From Cellulomonas hominis (GTDB taxonomy: Bacteria; Actinomycetota; Actinomycetes; Actinomycetales; Cellulomonadaceae): 63,631 nucleotides of DNA. This document shows, one piece after another, positions 1 through 8,693 of this stretch. The stretch spans positions 1 to 63,631 of the forward strand of contig NZ_CABEGA010000017.1 of assembly GCF_901521055.1 (NCBI RefSeq), given 5' to 3'. A program made the position numbers and the translations under genes. Numbering within the stretch: the first letter of the stretch is position 1; every line of letters begins with the position of its first letter. The notes under the pieces are model-generated. The model did not search any database. It was not told where the DNA came from and was given only the letters and a program-made list of their open reading frames with translations.

Positions 1-171
1 CTTTTGCGGATAAGAGCGCGGTTTTCTTCTTTTAACACCGTGCCGCCGACGGTGTATATTTTTATAAGGGGCAGGACAACCAGCGTTTTGAGGATGGCTC
101 TGTCGCGCGAGCGGATGTCTTGAGGGCCCCCCCGCCCCCCCCCGCCGGGCCCGCCCCCCCCCCCCCCCGCC
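1..171. other. Low-quality contig edge
   Basis: This stretch is AT-richer than the rest of the contig and then collapses into long C runs around 127-169. It holds no credible gene, although one reading frame stays open through it. At 63-74, TATAAGGGGCAG matches 10 of 12 bases of the end of the Nextera mosaic sequence (TATAAGAGACAG), so part of it may be degraded adapter. It should not be treated as genomic sequence. Confidence 0.7.
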
Positions 172-1005
172 ACGACCGACGACCGGCCCGACGTCGTCAC
201 GGCGTTCTACCCGCTGCAGTTCGTCGCCGAGCGGGTCGGCGGCACCCACGTGGACGTCACGTCCCTGACCCCGCCCGGCGGGGAGCCGCACGACCTGGAG
301 CTCTCCCCGAGCAGCGTCGCGCGGCTCGGCGACGCGGACCTCGTCCTCTACCTGTCCGGGTTCCAGGCCGCGACCGACCAGGCCGTCGCGGCGTCGGACC
401 CCGCGCACGTGGTCGACGCCGCCGCCGCGGCGGGCCTGGAGGCCGGGCCGGACGGCACCGAGCCCGGCGGGTCGGGCTCCGGTCCGCTCGACCCGCACTT
501 CTGGCTGGACCCGACCCGCCTGGCCGCCGTCGGGCACCAGGTCGCCGCGGAGCTCGCGGAGGTCGACCCGACGCACGCGGACGCGTTCACCGCCGCCGCC
601 GAGGACCTCGCCGCGGACCTGGACGCGCTCGACGCCGAGCTCGCCGACGGGCTGGCCGCCTGCCGGGGCGCCACGCTCGTCGCCTCCCACGAGGCCTTCG
701 GGTACCTCGCGGAGCGGTACGGGCTCCACCAGGTCGGCATCTCCGGCGTCGACCCCGAGGTCGAGCCGTCCCCCGCGCGGCTGCGCGACGTCGCGGACGT
801 CGTCCGGGCGGAGGGCGTGGGCACGCTGTACTTCGAGGTGCTCGTCAGCCCCGAGGTCACGCAGACCCTGGCCGACCAGCTGGGCGTCGCCACGGCGATG
901 CTGGATCCGCTGGAGGGCATGGCCGAGGACGACGACCGCGACTACCTCGACGTGATGCGGGACAACCTGGATGCGCTCGCGACCGGCCTGACCTGCGCCG
1001 CGTGA
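172..1005 (+). CDS. ZnuA/TroA-family metal ABC transporter substrate-binding protein (5' truncated)
   Basis: Extracellular solute-binding protein for Zn/Mn uptake, expected to deliver metal to an ABC permease that lies outside the window. The readable frame begins [17 protein letters not shown], the usual first strand of the mature cluster A-I fold, so the signal peptide and lipobox are lost in the damaged contig edge. About 277 residues remain. Three His and one acidic ligand sit where the family has them: H40 in EPHDLEL, H109 in DPHFWLDP, H173 in SHEAFGY and D245 in LDPLEG. The long His-rich loop typical of Zn-specific members is not evident, so manganese is also possible. The gene converges on the next one and shares a terminator with it. 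Confidence 0.85.
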   Translation, partial: TTDDRPDVVTAFYPLQFVAERVGGTHVDVTSLTPPGGEPHDLELSPSSVARLGDADLVLYLSGFQAATDQAVAASDPAHVVDAAAAAGLEAGPDGTEPGGSGSGPLDPHFWLDPTRLAAVGHQVAAELAEVDPTHADAFTAAAEDLAADLDALDAELADGLAACRGATLVASHEAFGYLAERYGLHQVGISGVDPEVEPSPARLRDVADVVRAEGVGTLYFEVLVSPEVTQTLADQLGVATAMLDPLEGMAEDDDRDYLDVMRDNLDALATGLTCAA

Positions 1006-1030
1006 CCCCCGGGGCCGGGCGCGGGGGTCA
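1003..1030. terminator. Bidirectional terminator containing both stop codons
   Basis: A perfect 9-bp stem, TGACCCCCG at 1003-1011 with CGGGGGTCA at 1022-1030, and a 10-nt loop. The left arm starts with the TGA of the metal-binding protein and the right arm ends with the complement of the TGA of the convergent gene. Confidence 0.6.
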
Positions 1031-1297
1031 GTGCGACCGCAGCGCCTCGACCAGGTCCGCCTTGTTCATCGACGACCGGCCCTCGATCCCCACGTCCGCC
1101 GCCTTCTTCCGCAGGTCGTCGACCGTCCAGTCCTCGTACGAGCCGGACTCGCCGCCCTTCTTCCCGACCGACGAGCGGCCGCGCGCGGCGGCGGCGTTCG
1201 CGATCCGCGCGGACTTCTCCTTGCTGTTGCCCTCGTCGCGGAGCTCCTCGTAGAGCTCCTTGTCCTTCACGCTCGGTCCCGGGTCACGGCGCGGCAC
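1028..1297 (-). CDS. Small SAP/Rho_N-type domain protein (DUF7218-like)
   Basis: An 89-residue, highly charged cytoplasmic protein. The N-terminal part (VKDKELYEELRDEGNSKEKS, then ARIANAAAARG) is the conserved motif of actinobacterial DUF7218 proteins. The C-terminal ~35 residues (WTVDDLRKKAADVGIEGRSS, then MNKADLVEALRSH) have the helix-extended-helix pattern of Rho_N/SAP nucleic-acid-binding domains. A DNA- or RNA-binding role is inferred from the fold only. The GTG start at 1297 is chosen because GAGGAGG lies 5 nt upstream; the frame stays open beyond it, but only as a high-GC artefact. Confidence 0.75.
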   Translation of the reverse strand: MPRRDPGPSVKDKELYEELRDEGNSKEKSARIANAAAARGRSSVGKKGGESGSYEDWTVDDLRKKAADVGIEGRSSMNKADLVEALRSH

Positions 1298-1392
1298 GGC
1301 GGCCTCCTCGCATCGACGTCTGCGGACACCTCCGACTGTGCCCCCGCGCCGGTCCGGACGCATCCGCACGGCGGCGTCGCGGCGGCCGGGGG

Positions 1393-1398
1393 TAGCGT
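1393..1398 (+). promoter_or_regulatory. Leaderless-type -10 (TAGCGT)
   Basis: TAGCGT followed by 7 nt and the GTG at 1406, with no Shine-Dalgarno; transcription would start at the start codon. Confidence 0.55.
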
Positions 1399-1405
1399 GC
1401 CGGGC

Positions 1406-2089
1406 GTGACGCCCGAACCGACTCCACCGGTGCGCGTGGTGGAGATCGACACCCCGCAGGGTCCGGCGCGCGCGCACGTGCACGCCCCGCCCGGGGTGGA
1501 CGTGCCCGGGGCGGACGGGGCTGGGGTTGGCGCGCGCGGGCGGCTCACGGTCCCGGGTGCGCTCGTGCTCGGGCACGGCGCCGGCGGCGGGATCGGCGCC
1601 CCGGACCTGGTCGCCGTGACGGCTGCCGCGACCGCGACGGGCCTCGCCGTGGTGCTGGTCGAGCAGCCGTACCGGGTCGCCGGCCGGCGCGTCGGCCCGC
1701 GCGGCCCGGCGCTGGACTCCGCGTGGACGGCCGTGGTGGCCCACCTGCGGGAGCACGTGCTCGACGCCCCGGTCGTCACCGGCGGGCGATCGGCGGGCGG
1801 GCGCACCGCCTGCCGCACGGCGACGGTCACGGGTGCGGTCGGCGTGCTGTGCCTGGCGTTCCCGACGCAGCCGCCCGGCCGCCCCGACGCGCCGAGTCGC
1901 CTGCCCGAGCTCGACGGCGCGGGCGTCCCGGTGCTGATCGTGCAGGGCGAGCGCGACCCCTACGGCACCCCGCCCGCCGCGCCGGGCCGCACCGTGGTGA
2001 CGGTCGCGGGCGACCACGCGCTACGCAAGGACCTCCCGGCGGTCACCGCCGCGGTCCGCGCGTGGCTGCCGACGGTCCTCCCGGCCTGA
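1406..2089 (+). CDS. Alpha/beta hydrolase, dienelactone hydrolase/KANL3-Tex30-like
   Basis: A 227-residue cytoplasmic alpha/beta hydrolase. LVLGHGAGGG (54-63) is the oxyanion-hole loop. The nucleophile elbow is GGRSAGGR with S129. D184 in GERDPYG and H204 in GDHAL complete the triad, in the order expected for the fold. The GGRSxGGR elbow is typical of the KANL3/Tex30-like branch, whose substrates are unknown. The start at 1406 rests on the TAGCGT hexamer 7 nt upstream; another GTG at 1397 lies inside that element. No signal peptide is present. The neighbours give no pathway clue. Confidence 0.75.
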   Translation: MTPEPTPPVRVVEIDTPQGPARAHVHAPPGVDVPGADGAGVGARGRLTVPGALVLGHGAGGGIGAPDLVAVTAAATATGLAVVLVEQPYRVAGRRVGPRGPALDSAWTAVVAHLREHVLDAPVVTGGRSAGGRTACRTATVTGAVGVLCLAFPTQPPGRPDAPSRLPELDGAGVPVLIVQGERDPYGTPPAAPGRTVVTVAGDHALRKDLPAVTAAVRAWLPTVLPA

Positions 2090-2230
2090 ACCGCGACTCG
2101 GGCCCCACCTCACGCCACCGCGCGCCGACCCGTTCGGGTGCCGCGGTGCGCCGCGGGTCAAGAACCGCCGCGCTCGTGCCGATGATCACGAGGCTCGCAC
2201 CAGGGGGGTGCGGCGCGCGAAGGAGGCGCT

Positions 2231-5200
2231 GTGCGACAGATCGTCCGGACCGTCACGGTGCTGGCGGTGACGGCGAGCCTCGCGCTCGGCGCCTGGCCGG
2301 CGGCCCAGGCCGACCCCGGCCCGGTGCCGGACCCCACCACGGGGGAGGTGCCCGACCGGTCCTCGCTCACCCCCGCACCGGCCGCCACGTCGGGCGACGT
2401 CCCGGAGGCCTCGACCGAGCACGTGCTCGTGCGGTTCGCCCCGGAGGTCAGCCAGCGGCAGCGTGCGGCCACCCTGTCGGCCGAGGGCCTCGCCGCGGAC
2501 GAGGCCGTCGGCGGCACCGGCTTCGTCGAGGTGCCCGTGGGCGACGCCGACCCGGCCGAGCTCGTCGCGGCCCTCGACGCGGACCCGCGGGTCGCCGAGG
2601 TGCAGCTGGACCACGTGCGCACCGCGGCCGGCTGGACGGACGACCCGCTGGTGGGGCTGGCGTGGCCGTACCTCGACCTGCTGCGCCTGCCCCGCGCGTG
2701 GGACGTGACGACCGGCTCCGGCCAGGTGATCGCGGTCCTCGACACGGGGGTCGACCCGTCGCACGAGGACCTGGCGGGACGCCTGGTCCCCGGCTGGGAC
2801 GCGGTGCACGAGGACGCCGACGCCTCCGACGACCAGTGGCACGGCACCGCGGTGGCCGGGACCGCGGCCGCGGCTGGCGACAACGGCGTGGGCTCCGTCG
2901 GCGCGGGCTACGACGCGAAGATCATGCCGGTCAAGGTCCTCAGCGCCTCGGGCAGCGGGTACGACTCCGACGTCGCCCAGGGCATCACCTGGGCCGCTGA
3001 CCACGACGCCGACATCATCAACCTTTCGCTCGGCGGGCCGGACGCGTCCCCGGTGCTCCGCGCCGCGATCCAGGACGCGATCGCCAAGGGCTCCGTCGTC
3101 GTCGCCTCGGCCGGGAACGAGGGCACGGAGGTCCCGAACTACCCGGCTGCGTACGCTCCCGGGCTCGCGGGCCTCCTGTCCGTCGGCGCCACCGACGACG
3201 GGGGTGCCGTGACGGACTTCTCGTCCTGGGGCGACACCGTGACGGTCGCGGCTCCCGGCTACGAGATCGTGGTCCCGTTCAACGGCGGCGGCTACCTCTA
3301 CGCGAGCGGCACGTCGTTCTCCGCGCCGCTGGTCAGCGGCGTCGCCGCGCTGCTGACGGCGCGCGGCGTCGAGCCCGCCCAGGTCGAGTCGTCGCTCGTG
3401 TCGACGGCCCGCGACGCCGGCCCCCGCGGGTCGGACCCGTACTACGGCGCCGGGATCGTCGACGCGGCCGCCGCGCTCGGCCTCGGCGTGTCCATCCCCC
3501 TGGACCGTGCGCCCGGCGACGGCGGCTCCGACGACACCGCCGGCCGAGCGACTCCGCTGGCCCTCGCGACCACGACGACCGCGGCGCTGTCCCCGGAGGG
3601 CGACCAGGACTGGTACGCGCTGACGGCGACCGAGCCGGGCTGGTACTCCGTGGTCGTGGACCCGTCGGCGTCCGACGTGCCGGCCACGAGGCCGCGTGTC
3701 ACCGCCCTCGCGGACGACGGCCAGGTCCTGGCCGAGGGGCAGGCCGTGGAGGCGGGCCAGACGCTGACCCTGCCCGTGCCGGTGCCGGCCGCGGGTACGT
3801 TCCGCGTCGGGGTGGCCAACGTCGACGGCGCCTGGGGCGACGACTACACCGTGGACGTCCGACGGACGGGTTCGGCGTTCTTCTCGCGCACCACCAGCGC
3901 CAACCTGGGCCACGCCACCCAGATGCAGGCGCCCGCGGACCTGAACGGTGACGGCCGGGTCGATGTCGTGCGGGCCGTGCAGGGCTCGGCGACGTCCGTG
4001 ACGCTGGACACCGGCGACGGCACCGGCAGCTTCCCCCTCAGCACCGCGGTGCCGCTGGGCGGGCTGACCGGGTCGATCACCGGGCTGGCGGTCGCGGACG
4101 TCGACGGCAACGGGCAGGAGGACGTGCTGGTCGCCAGCTCGGCGGGACTCGTCGTCGTGCGGCAGACGGCCGGCGTCCTCACCGCCGACCCGGCCGTCCC
4201 CGTCGCCGGTGGCGTCTCCGCCCTCGAGGTGTCCGACCTCGACGGGGACCACGCCGCCGACCTCGTGACGACCGAGGGCTCCCCCGCCGCGACGGTCACG
4301 CGGCACAACGCGGGCACCGGCACCTTCGAGGCTCCCGTCGCGGTCGGTGCGTCGTTCCCAGCGCTCCACGTGGGCGACCTCACGGGGGACGGCCGGGGGG
4401 ACCTCGTCTCGGGCGCCGGTGAGGTCCGCATCCAGCAGCCGGACGGCTCGTTCGTCGCCGCGGGTCAGGTACCGGCGTCCTCGGGCACGGCCGACCTGGC
4501 GCTCGGTGACGTCACCGGGGACGGCCGGATCGACGTCGTCCGGTCCGTGACCGGCACCCCCGGCACCATCCAGGTGGCCCCGGGCCGCGGCGACGGCACC
4601 TTCGCGACGTCCGTGCCCTCGGCCACGGCCCCGAACCCCGAGGCGCTCGTCGTCGCGGACGTCACGGGTGACGGCCGGCAGGACGTCGTGACGGTCGCCG
4701 GCGGCTGGAACGCCGTGTCCGTCCTGGCCCAGCGGCCGGACGGCACGCTGAGCACGTCGGGGTCGACCTGGGTGAGCTACGCCTCCCACTACTTCGGCGA
4801 CCCGCTCGCCGTGCGCGACGTGACCGGCGACGGCACGGCCGACGTGGTGCTCGCCTCCACGGTCCTCGAGACCCTCGTCCAGCAGCCCCTCGCGGGCACC
4901 GGTTCCGGTGCCTGGGTCCTGGACGCCTCCGTCGCACCGCACCAGGCGGGGGTCGACGGGCGTCCGACGCTGACCGTCACGGTCGGCCGGAGCCTCGCCT
5001 CCGGTGCGGTGCAGGCGTCGACGGTCCGCGTGGTCGACGCCGTGTCCGGGACGGACGTGGCCGCGACGCGCGCCTACGACGCCGGCACCGGTGCGGTCTC
5101 CGTGACCCCCGCCGCGGACCTCGTCCCGGGCCGCCACTACCAGCTCTGGGTGGGCGGCCTGACCGACGCCGACGGGGCGGTCCAGGCCGAGCCGTACCGG

Positions 5201-6364
5201 GTGCCCTTCACCGCGGGCGCGGACGGCGAGCGGTTCACCCCGGTCACGCCGTGGCGCGTGCTCGACACCCGCAACGGGACCGGGGCCGGCGGCCCCGTCC
5301 GTCCCGGCGCGCCGATCACCCTCGACGTCGGCGGCGACCTGGTGCCGGAGGACGCCTCCGCGGTCGTGCTCAACGTGACGGCGGTCGGCCCGACGGGGAC
5401 CGGCAACGTCCGGGTCTACCCGACGCCGTCCGCCGGCGGCGCACCCCCGACGGTGTCGAACCTCAACGTCGTGCCGGGCACCGACCAGCCGAACCTCGTC
5501 ACCGTCTCCCTCGGGTCGGGCGGCCGGGTCACGCTCGCCACGGAGGGCACGACCGCCCACCTGCTCGCGGACGTCGCGGGGTACTACCGCACCGGCGGTG
5601 CGACGGGATTCGTGCCGCTGGACCCGGTCCGCGTGATGGACACCCGCAGCGGGACGGGCGGTGTCCCGAAGGCGCAGGTCGCGGCCGGGCGCTGGGTCGA
5701 CCTGGTGGTCCGAGGCCGTCAGGGCGTGCCCGCCGACGCGTCGGCGGTCGTCCTGAACGTCACCGGCGTCTCCCCCACCGGCAAGACGAACGTCCGGGTG
5801 TACCCGACGCCGGCCGCCTCCGAGGACCAGGCGCCGCCCACCGTCTCCAACCTCAACCTGTCCGGTGGCCGGGACCAGCCGAACCTGGTCACCGTGACGG
5901 TGGGCGACGGGGGCCGGGTCCGGTTCTACACGCAGACGGCCGCGGTGCACCTCGTCGCCGACCTCGCCGGCTACTACTCGCCCACCGGGGACCGCGGGTA
6001 CGTGCCGCTGGACCCGACGCGCATCGCCGACTCCCGGTCGGGGCTCGGCCTCACCGGCGGTCCGCTCCAGGCCGGGGTGCCGGCGACGCTCACCGTGGCG
6101 GGAGCCGGCGGGGTACCGGCGGACGCGGACGCCGCCGTCCTCAACGTGACGGCCGTGCGGCCCGACCGGCTCTCGAACCTGCGGGTCTACCCGGCGAACG
6201 CCGCCGGCACGGTGCCGCTCGTGTCGAACCTCAACGTGGTCGCCGGGCGCGACGAGCCGAACCTCGTGATCGCGAGGCTCGGCCAGGGCGGTGCGGTGTC
6301 GCTGTACTCCCAGACCGCGCGCATCGGCGTGGTCGTCGACGTGGCGGGGTACTTCCGGCGCTGA
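2231..6364 (+). CDS. Secreted S8 (subtilisin-like) serine protease with PPC, FG-GAP and triple C-terminal repeats
   Basis: A 1377-residue exported protease. Residues 1-28 are a Sec signal ending AQA. An I9-like inhibitor propeptide (about 60-130) precedes the S8 domain, with D171 (VLDTGVDPSHED), H204 (WHGTAVAG), oxyanion N296 (SAGNEG) and S362 (GTSFSAP). A PPC domain (about 455-546) follows, then seven FG-GAP/VCBS-type repeats with D-x-(D/N/T)-G-D-G Ca-binding cores (about 565-890) and an Ig-like segment. At the end are three ~125-residue repeats beginning near 1000, 1127 and 1256; each starts with an (R-x)-x-D-(T/S)-R motif and ends DVAGYY or similar. The repeats probably bind the cell surface or polysaccharide (inference). 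The GTG start is set by AAGGAGG 5 nt upstream and by the signal peptide. The ~140 bases before it show nothing clear beyond that RBS. Confidence 0.9.
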   Translation: MRQIVRTVTVLAVTASLALGAWPAAQADPGPVPDPTTGEVPDRSSLTPAPAATSGDVPEASTEHVLVRFAPEVSQRQRAATLSAEGLAADEAVGGTGFVEVPVGDADPAELVAALDADPRVAEVQLDHVRTAAGWTDDPLVGLAWPYLDLLRLPRAWDVTTGSGQVIAVLDTGVDPSHEDLAGRLVPGWDAVHEDADASDDQWHGTAVAGTAAAAGDNGVGSVGAGYDAKIMPVKVLSASGSGYDSDVAQGITWAADHDADIINLSLGGPDASPVLRAAIQDAIAKGSVVVASAGNEGTEVPNYPAAYAPGLAGLLSVGATDDGGAVTDFSSWGDTVTVAAPGYEIVVPFNGGGYLYASGTSFSAPLVSGVAALLTARGVEPAQVESSLVSTARDAGPRGSDPYYGAGIVDAAAALGLGVSIPLDRAPGDGGSDDTAGRATPLALATTTTAALSPEGDQDWYALTATEPGWYSVVVDPSASDVPATRPRVTALADDGQVLAEGQAVEAGQTLTLPVPVPAAGTFRVGVANVDGAWGDDYTVDVRRTGSAFFSRTTSANLGHATQMQAPADLNGDGRVDVVRAVQGSATSVTLDTGDGTGSFPLSTAVPLGGLTGSITGLAVADVDGNGQEDVLVASSAGLVVVRQTAGVLTADPAVPVAGGVSALEVSDLDGDHAADLVTTEGSPAATVTRHNAGTGTFEAPVAVGASFPALHVGDLTGDGRGDLVSGAGEVRIQQPDGSFVAAGQVPASSGTADLALGDVTGDGRIDVVRSVTGTPGTIQVAPGRGDGTFATSVPSATAPNPEALVVADVTGDGRQDVVTVAGGWNAVSVLAQRPDGTLSTSGSTWVSYASHYFGDPLAVRDVTGDGTADVVLASTVLETLVQQPLAGTGSGAWVLDASVAPHQAGVDGRPTLTVTVGRSLASGAVQASTVRVVDAVSGTDVAATRAYDAGTGAVSVTPAADLVPGRHYQLWVGGLTDADGAVQAEPYRVPFTAGADGERFTPVTPWRVLDTRNGTGAGGPVRPGAPITLDVGGDLVPEDASAVVLNVTAVGPTGTGNVRVYPTPSAGGAPPTVSNLNVVPGTDQPNLVTVSLGSGGRVTLATEGTTAHLLADVAGYYRTGGATGFVPLDPVRVMDTRSGTGGVPKAQVAAGRWVDLVVRGRQGVPADASAVVLNVTGVSPTGKTNVRVYPTPAASEDQAPPTVSNLNLSGGRDQPNLVTVTVGDGGRVRFYTQTAAVHLVADLAGYYSPTGDRGYVPLDPTRIADSRSGLGLTGGPLQAGVPATLTVAGAGGVPADADAAVLNVTAVRPDRLSNLRVYPANAAGTVPLVSNLNVVAGRDEPNLVIARLGQGGAVSLYSQTARIGVVVDVAGYFRR

Positions 6365-6368
6365 GCCG

Positions 6369-6398
6369 GACGGGGGCCGCCGGCCGGCGGCCCCCGTC
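6369..6398. terminator. Bidirectional hairpin terminator
   Basis: Perfect 13-bp stem (6369-6381 with 6386-6398) and a 4-nt GGCC loop, between the converging protease gene and the UPF0303 gene. Confidence 0.75.
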
Positions 6399-6401
6399 CC
6401 C

Positions 6402-6881
6402 TCAGCCGTCGAGGAACGTGCGGACGGCCTCGGTGACCAGCGCGTGGTCCTCGGCCTGCGGGAGGCCGGAGACGGTCACCGCGCCGACGACGCCCACGCC
6501 CTCGACGTGCACCGGGAAGGACCCGCCGTGCGCGGCGTACTCCTGCAGCGGCAGCTCGTGCACCGCGGCGAACGTCGTGCCCTTCGCCCGCGCGCGCAGG
6601 CCCTGCAGGTACGACGAGGTGCCGAACCGCTCGACCACGCGGACCTTCCGGTCGACCCAGGAGTCGTTGTCGGCGGCCGTCCCCGGCCGGGCGGCGTGGA
6701 ACAGCTGCTGCGTGCCGCGCCGGACGTCGACGGTCACCGGCAGCGCGCGCTCGGTCGCGAGGCGCACCAGCAGCGAGCCCAGCTCCCACGCGTCGTCGTT
6801 GGTGAAGGTGGCGAAGCGCAGCTCCCGCTCCTGCCGCTCGACCTCGGCGATCAGTGCCTGCACGTCCGTCTCGTCGCTCAT
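6402..6881 (-). CDS. UPF0303 / heme-degrading-domain (HbpS/GlcG-like fold) protein
   Basis: A 159-residue soluble protein of the UPF0303 (YBR137W-like) family within the heme-binding/degrading domain superfamily. The signature run includes FHAARPGTAADNDSWVDRK (about 82-100) and AAHGGSFPVHVEG (about 121-133), with the conserved Gly-rich turn. No enzymatic activity is established for the family; some relatives bind heme or act as oligomeric chaperone partners. The length matches the family. The start at ATG 6881 has no RBS but has CAGGAT 7 nt upstream. It may form a unit with the methyltransferase/reductase pair transcribed in the same direction upstream, separated by 13 nt. Confidence 0.75.
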   Translation of the reverse strand: MSDETDVQALIAEVERQERELRFATFTNDDAWELGSLLVRLATERALPVTVDVRRGTQQLFHAARPGTAADNDSWVDRKVRVVERFGTSSYLQGLRARAKGTTFAAVHELPLQEYAAHGGSFPVHVEGVGVVGAVTVSGLPQAEDHALVTEAVRTFLDG

Positions 6882-6888
6882 GCCGCCG

Positions 6889-6894
6889 ATCCTG
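6889..6894 (-). promoter_or_regulatory. Possible leaderless -10 (CAGGAT)
   Basis: CAGGAT with a 7-nt gap to ATG 6881. It is weaker than the TANNNT sites and would give the UPF0303 gene its own transcript. Confidence 0.3.
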
Positions 6895-7572
6895 TCATCC
6901 CGCCGCCGCCCGCCGGACCGCGCGGACCACGGTGTCGCGGATGGTGACGTCCCGGCCGTCGGGGTCCTGGGCGGTCCGGGGCCGCGCCTCCGCGACCAGC
7001 ACGTCCCACTCGCCGGGCCGGAGCGCGGCGACCACGTCCTCGGGCGCGAAGAACAGGTCGGGCACGTCGGGCCGCCCGATCGTCGTGCCGAGGTCGCTCG
7101 CGTGGTGCGCGACCACCAGCAGCGTCCCGCCGGGTGCGACGGCGTCGGCCAGCCGCGCGAACGCGACGTCCCGGTCGGCCGGGGGCAGGTGCAGGAAGTG
7201 CGTCGTGACCAGGTCGTACCGCTCGCCGCCGGCGTCCCAGCCGGTCACGTCCGACCGCACGGTGCGGACCCGTGACGCGATCTCCGGGCCCGCGGCCGCG
7301 GCGGCCTGCTCCACGCGGTCCAGCGCCGCCTGCGCCAGGTCCACCCCGGTCACCCGCCAGCCCCGCCCTGCGAGCCACATCGCGTCGCCGCCCTCGCCGC
7401 ACGCCATGTCCAGCGCGGTGCCCGGCGGCAGGTCGGACACCTCGTCGACGAGCTGCACGTTCGGCCGCCCGCTCCACACCTGGCGGACGGAGCGGTACCG
7501 CTCCTCCCAGAACTCCCGGTCGTGCCGCACCTCGTGCGAGCCGTGCGGCCCGTGCCCGTCGTGCCCGCTCAC
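6895..7572 (-). CDS. Class I SAM-dependent methyltransferase
   Basis: A 225-residue cytoplasmic methyltransferase. Motif I is ALDMACGEGGDA (about 53-64), followed by acidic D78 in VTGVDLAQ, which holds the SAM ribose. YDLVTTHFLHLP and GGTLLVVAHH match the later motifs. N-terminal RYRSVRQVWSGRPN resembles the TPMT/tellurite-resistance-like group, which methylates small metabolites or thiols; the substrate here is unknown. The GTG start overlaps the stop of the upstream reductase (GTGA), implying translational coupling. The pairing of a TrxB-like reductase with a methyltransferase under an XRE-cupin regulator suggests a joint redox or detoxification role (inference). Confidence 0.85.
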   Translation of the reverse strand: MSGHDGHGPHGSHEVRHDREFWEERYRSVRQVWSGRPNVQLVDEVSDLPPGTALDMACGEGGDAMWLAGRGWRVTGVDLAQAALDRVEQAAAAAGPEIASRVRTVRSDVTGWDAGGERYDLVTTHFLHLPPADRDVAFARLADAVAPGGTLLVVAHHASDLGTTIGRPDVPDLFFAPEDVVAALRPGEWDVLVAEARPRTAQDPDGRDVTIRDTVVRAVRRAAAG

Positions 7573-8603
7573 AGCCCGTGCCGCCCGTCGCCCGCGAGCC
7601 GCCCGGCGAGCTCCCGCTCGGCCCGCGCGGAGAACGGCGCTGACTGCTCCGCGCGGTACCGCTCGACGGCCGCGCGGGTGTCCTCCGCCCCGAGCTCCGC
7701 GACCAGCGTCGCGGCGGCGCTGAGCCCGCCCGCCGCGGCGACGACCACCTGCGCGCGCAGGTCCGCCGCGTTGCCGACCACGCGGACGCCGGGCACCTCG
7801 GTCTCCCCGTCCGCCCCCGCCACGACCCGGGAGCCGACCACGCGCCCGTTCATCAGCAGCGGCTCGACCGTCAGCCCCAGCCCGGCCAGCCCGTCCAGCC
7901 GCGCCGCCATCCCGGTGGCCACGACCACCGCGTCGCACGGCAGCTGCACGCCGGACGCGAGGCGCACGCCCCGGAGCACGTCGTCGACCACCACGAGCCC
8001 GCCCACCGTCCCGTCGACGACCCGGACCCCGAGCGCGGCGAGCTGCTCCCACTCCGCGTCGGAGGGCTCCTCGCCGGTGTGCAGCAGGAGCGTCACGTCG
8101 GGCGTCCACTGCCGCCACATCTGCGCCTGGTGCACGCCGAAGGGACCGGACCCGATGATCGCGACCGCGCGGTCCCGCACCTCCCAGCCGTGGCAGAACG
8201 GGCAGTGCAGGACGTCCCGCCCCCAGCGCTCCGCGACCCCGTCGACCGCGGGCAGCGTGTCCGACAGGCCGGTGGCGACCAGCACGCGGCGGGCGTGCAC
8301 GACGCGGCCGCCGGCGAGCTCGGCGCGGAACAGCGCCCCGTCCCGCCGGGCGTCCACCACCCGGTCCTCGACGACCTCGCCGCCGTACCCCTCGACCTCC
8401 GCGCGGCCCCGGGCGAGCAGCTCGCCCGGCGGCAGGCCGTCGAGCCCGAGGTAGGCGTGCATGTGGGCCGCCGGCTTGTTCCGCGGTGTGCCGTCGTGCA
8501 CCACCAGCACCCGCCGGCGCGCCCGCGCCAGGGTGAGGGCCGCGCTCAGCCCGGCGGCACCGCCGCCGACCACCAGCACGTCGTACCGCTCCTGCTCGTC
8601 CAT
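7569..8603 (-). CDS. TrxB-like FAD/NAD(P) oxidoreductase
   Basis: A 344-residue flavoprotein of the low-Mr thioredoxin reductase superfamily. GGGAAGLSAAL (13-23) binds FAD. The redox disulfide is C134-C137 in HCPFCHGWE, matching the CPYCHGYE-type motif of thioredoxin-reductase-like proteins rather than the canonical CATC. GSGPFG (151-156) is the second nucleotide-binding loop. VGNAADLRAQ near the C-terminus is the FAD-contacting motif. Whether it reduces a thioredoxin or oxidises a small dithiol cannot be told from sequence. ATG 8603 has GGAGGAG upstream. It is divergent from the XRE-cupin gene and shares its control region. Confidence 0.85.
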   Translation of the reverse strand: MDEQERYDVLVVGGGAAGLSAALTLARARRRVLVVHDGTPRNKPAAHMHAYLGLDGLPPGELLARGRAEVEGYGGEVVEDRVVDARRDGALFRAELAGGRVVHARRVLVATGLSDTLPAVDGVAERWGRDVLHCPFCHGWEVRDRAVAIIGSGPFGVHQAQMWRQWTPDVTLLLHTGEEPSDAEWEQLAALGVRVVDGTVGGLVVVDDVLRGVRLASGVQLPCDAVVVATGMAARLDGLAGLGLTVEPLLMNGRVVGSRVVAGADGETEVPGVRVVGNAADLRAQVVVAAAGGLSAAATLVAELGAEDTRAAVERYRAEQSAPFSARAERELAGRLAGDGRHGL

Positions 8604-8657
8604 CGTGCTCCTCCGCTCGTCCGGGTCTACGGTCCACCGTTCCGGGCGGGGCGCCAC

Positions 8658-8690
8658 TTGACAAACATCGTTGCCGGAACGGCAAATGGC
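8658..8690 (+). promoter_or_regulatory. Divergent promoter with perfect dyad operator
   Basis: A -35 TTGACA lies at 8658-8663. The dyad TTGCCG-GAA-CGGCAA (8671-8685) sits in the spacer, and GCAAAT (8682-8687) is a plausible -10. A bound repressor would cover the promoter of the XRE-cupin gene and probably that of the opposite reductase operon. The XRE-cupin protein is the obvious candidate ligand. Confidence 0.6.
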
Positions 8691-8693
8691 TCC

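Noticed and set aside
120..1253. A 377-residue reading frame from the left edge
   Set aside because: It begins in C-run junk and is Arg/Pro/Gly-rich, out of frame with the well-conserved metal-binding protein.
2186..5950. A 1254-residue frame antisense to the subtilase
   Set aside because: Stops are rare on the antisense strand of high-GC genes. The composition is Arg/Gly/Val/His-rich with no domains, while the plus-strand protein has a full catalytic triad.
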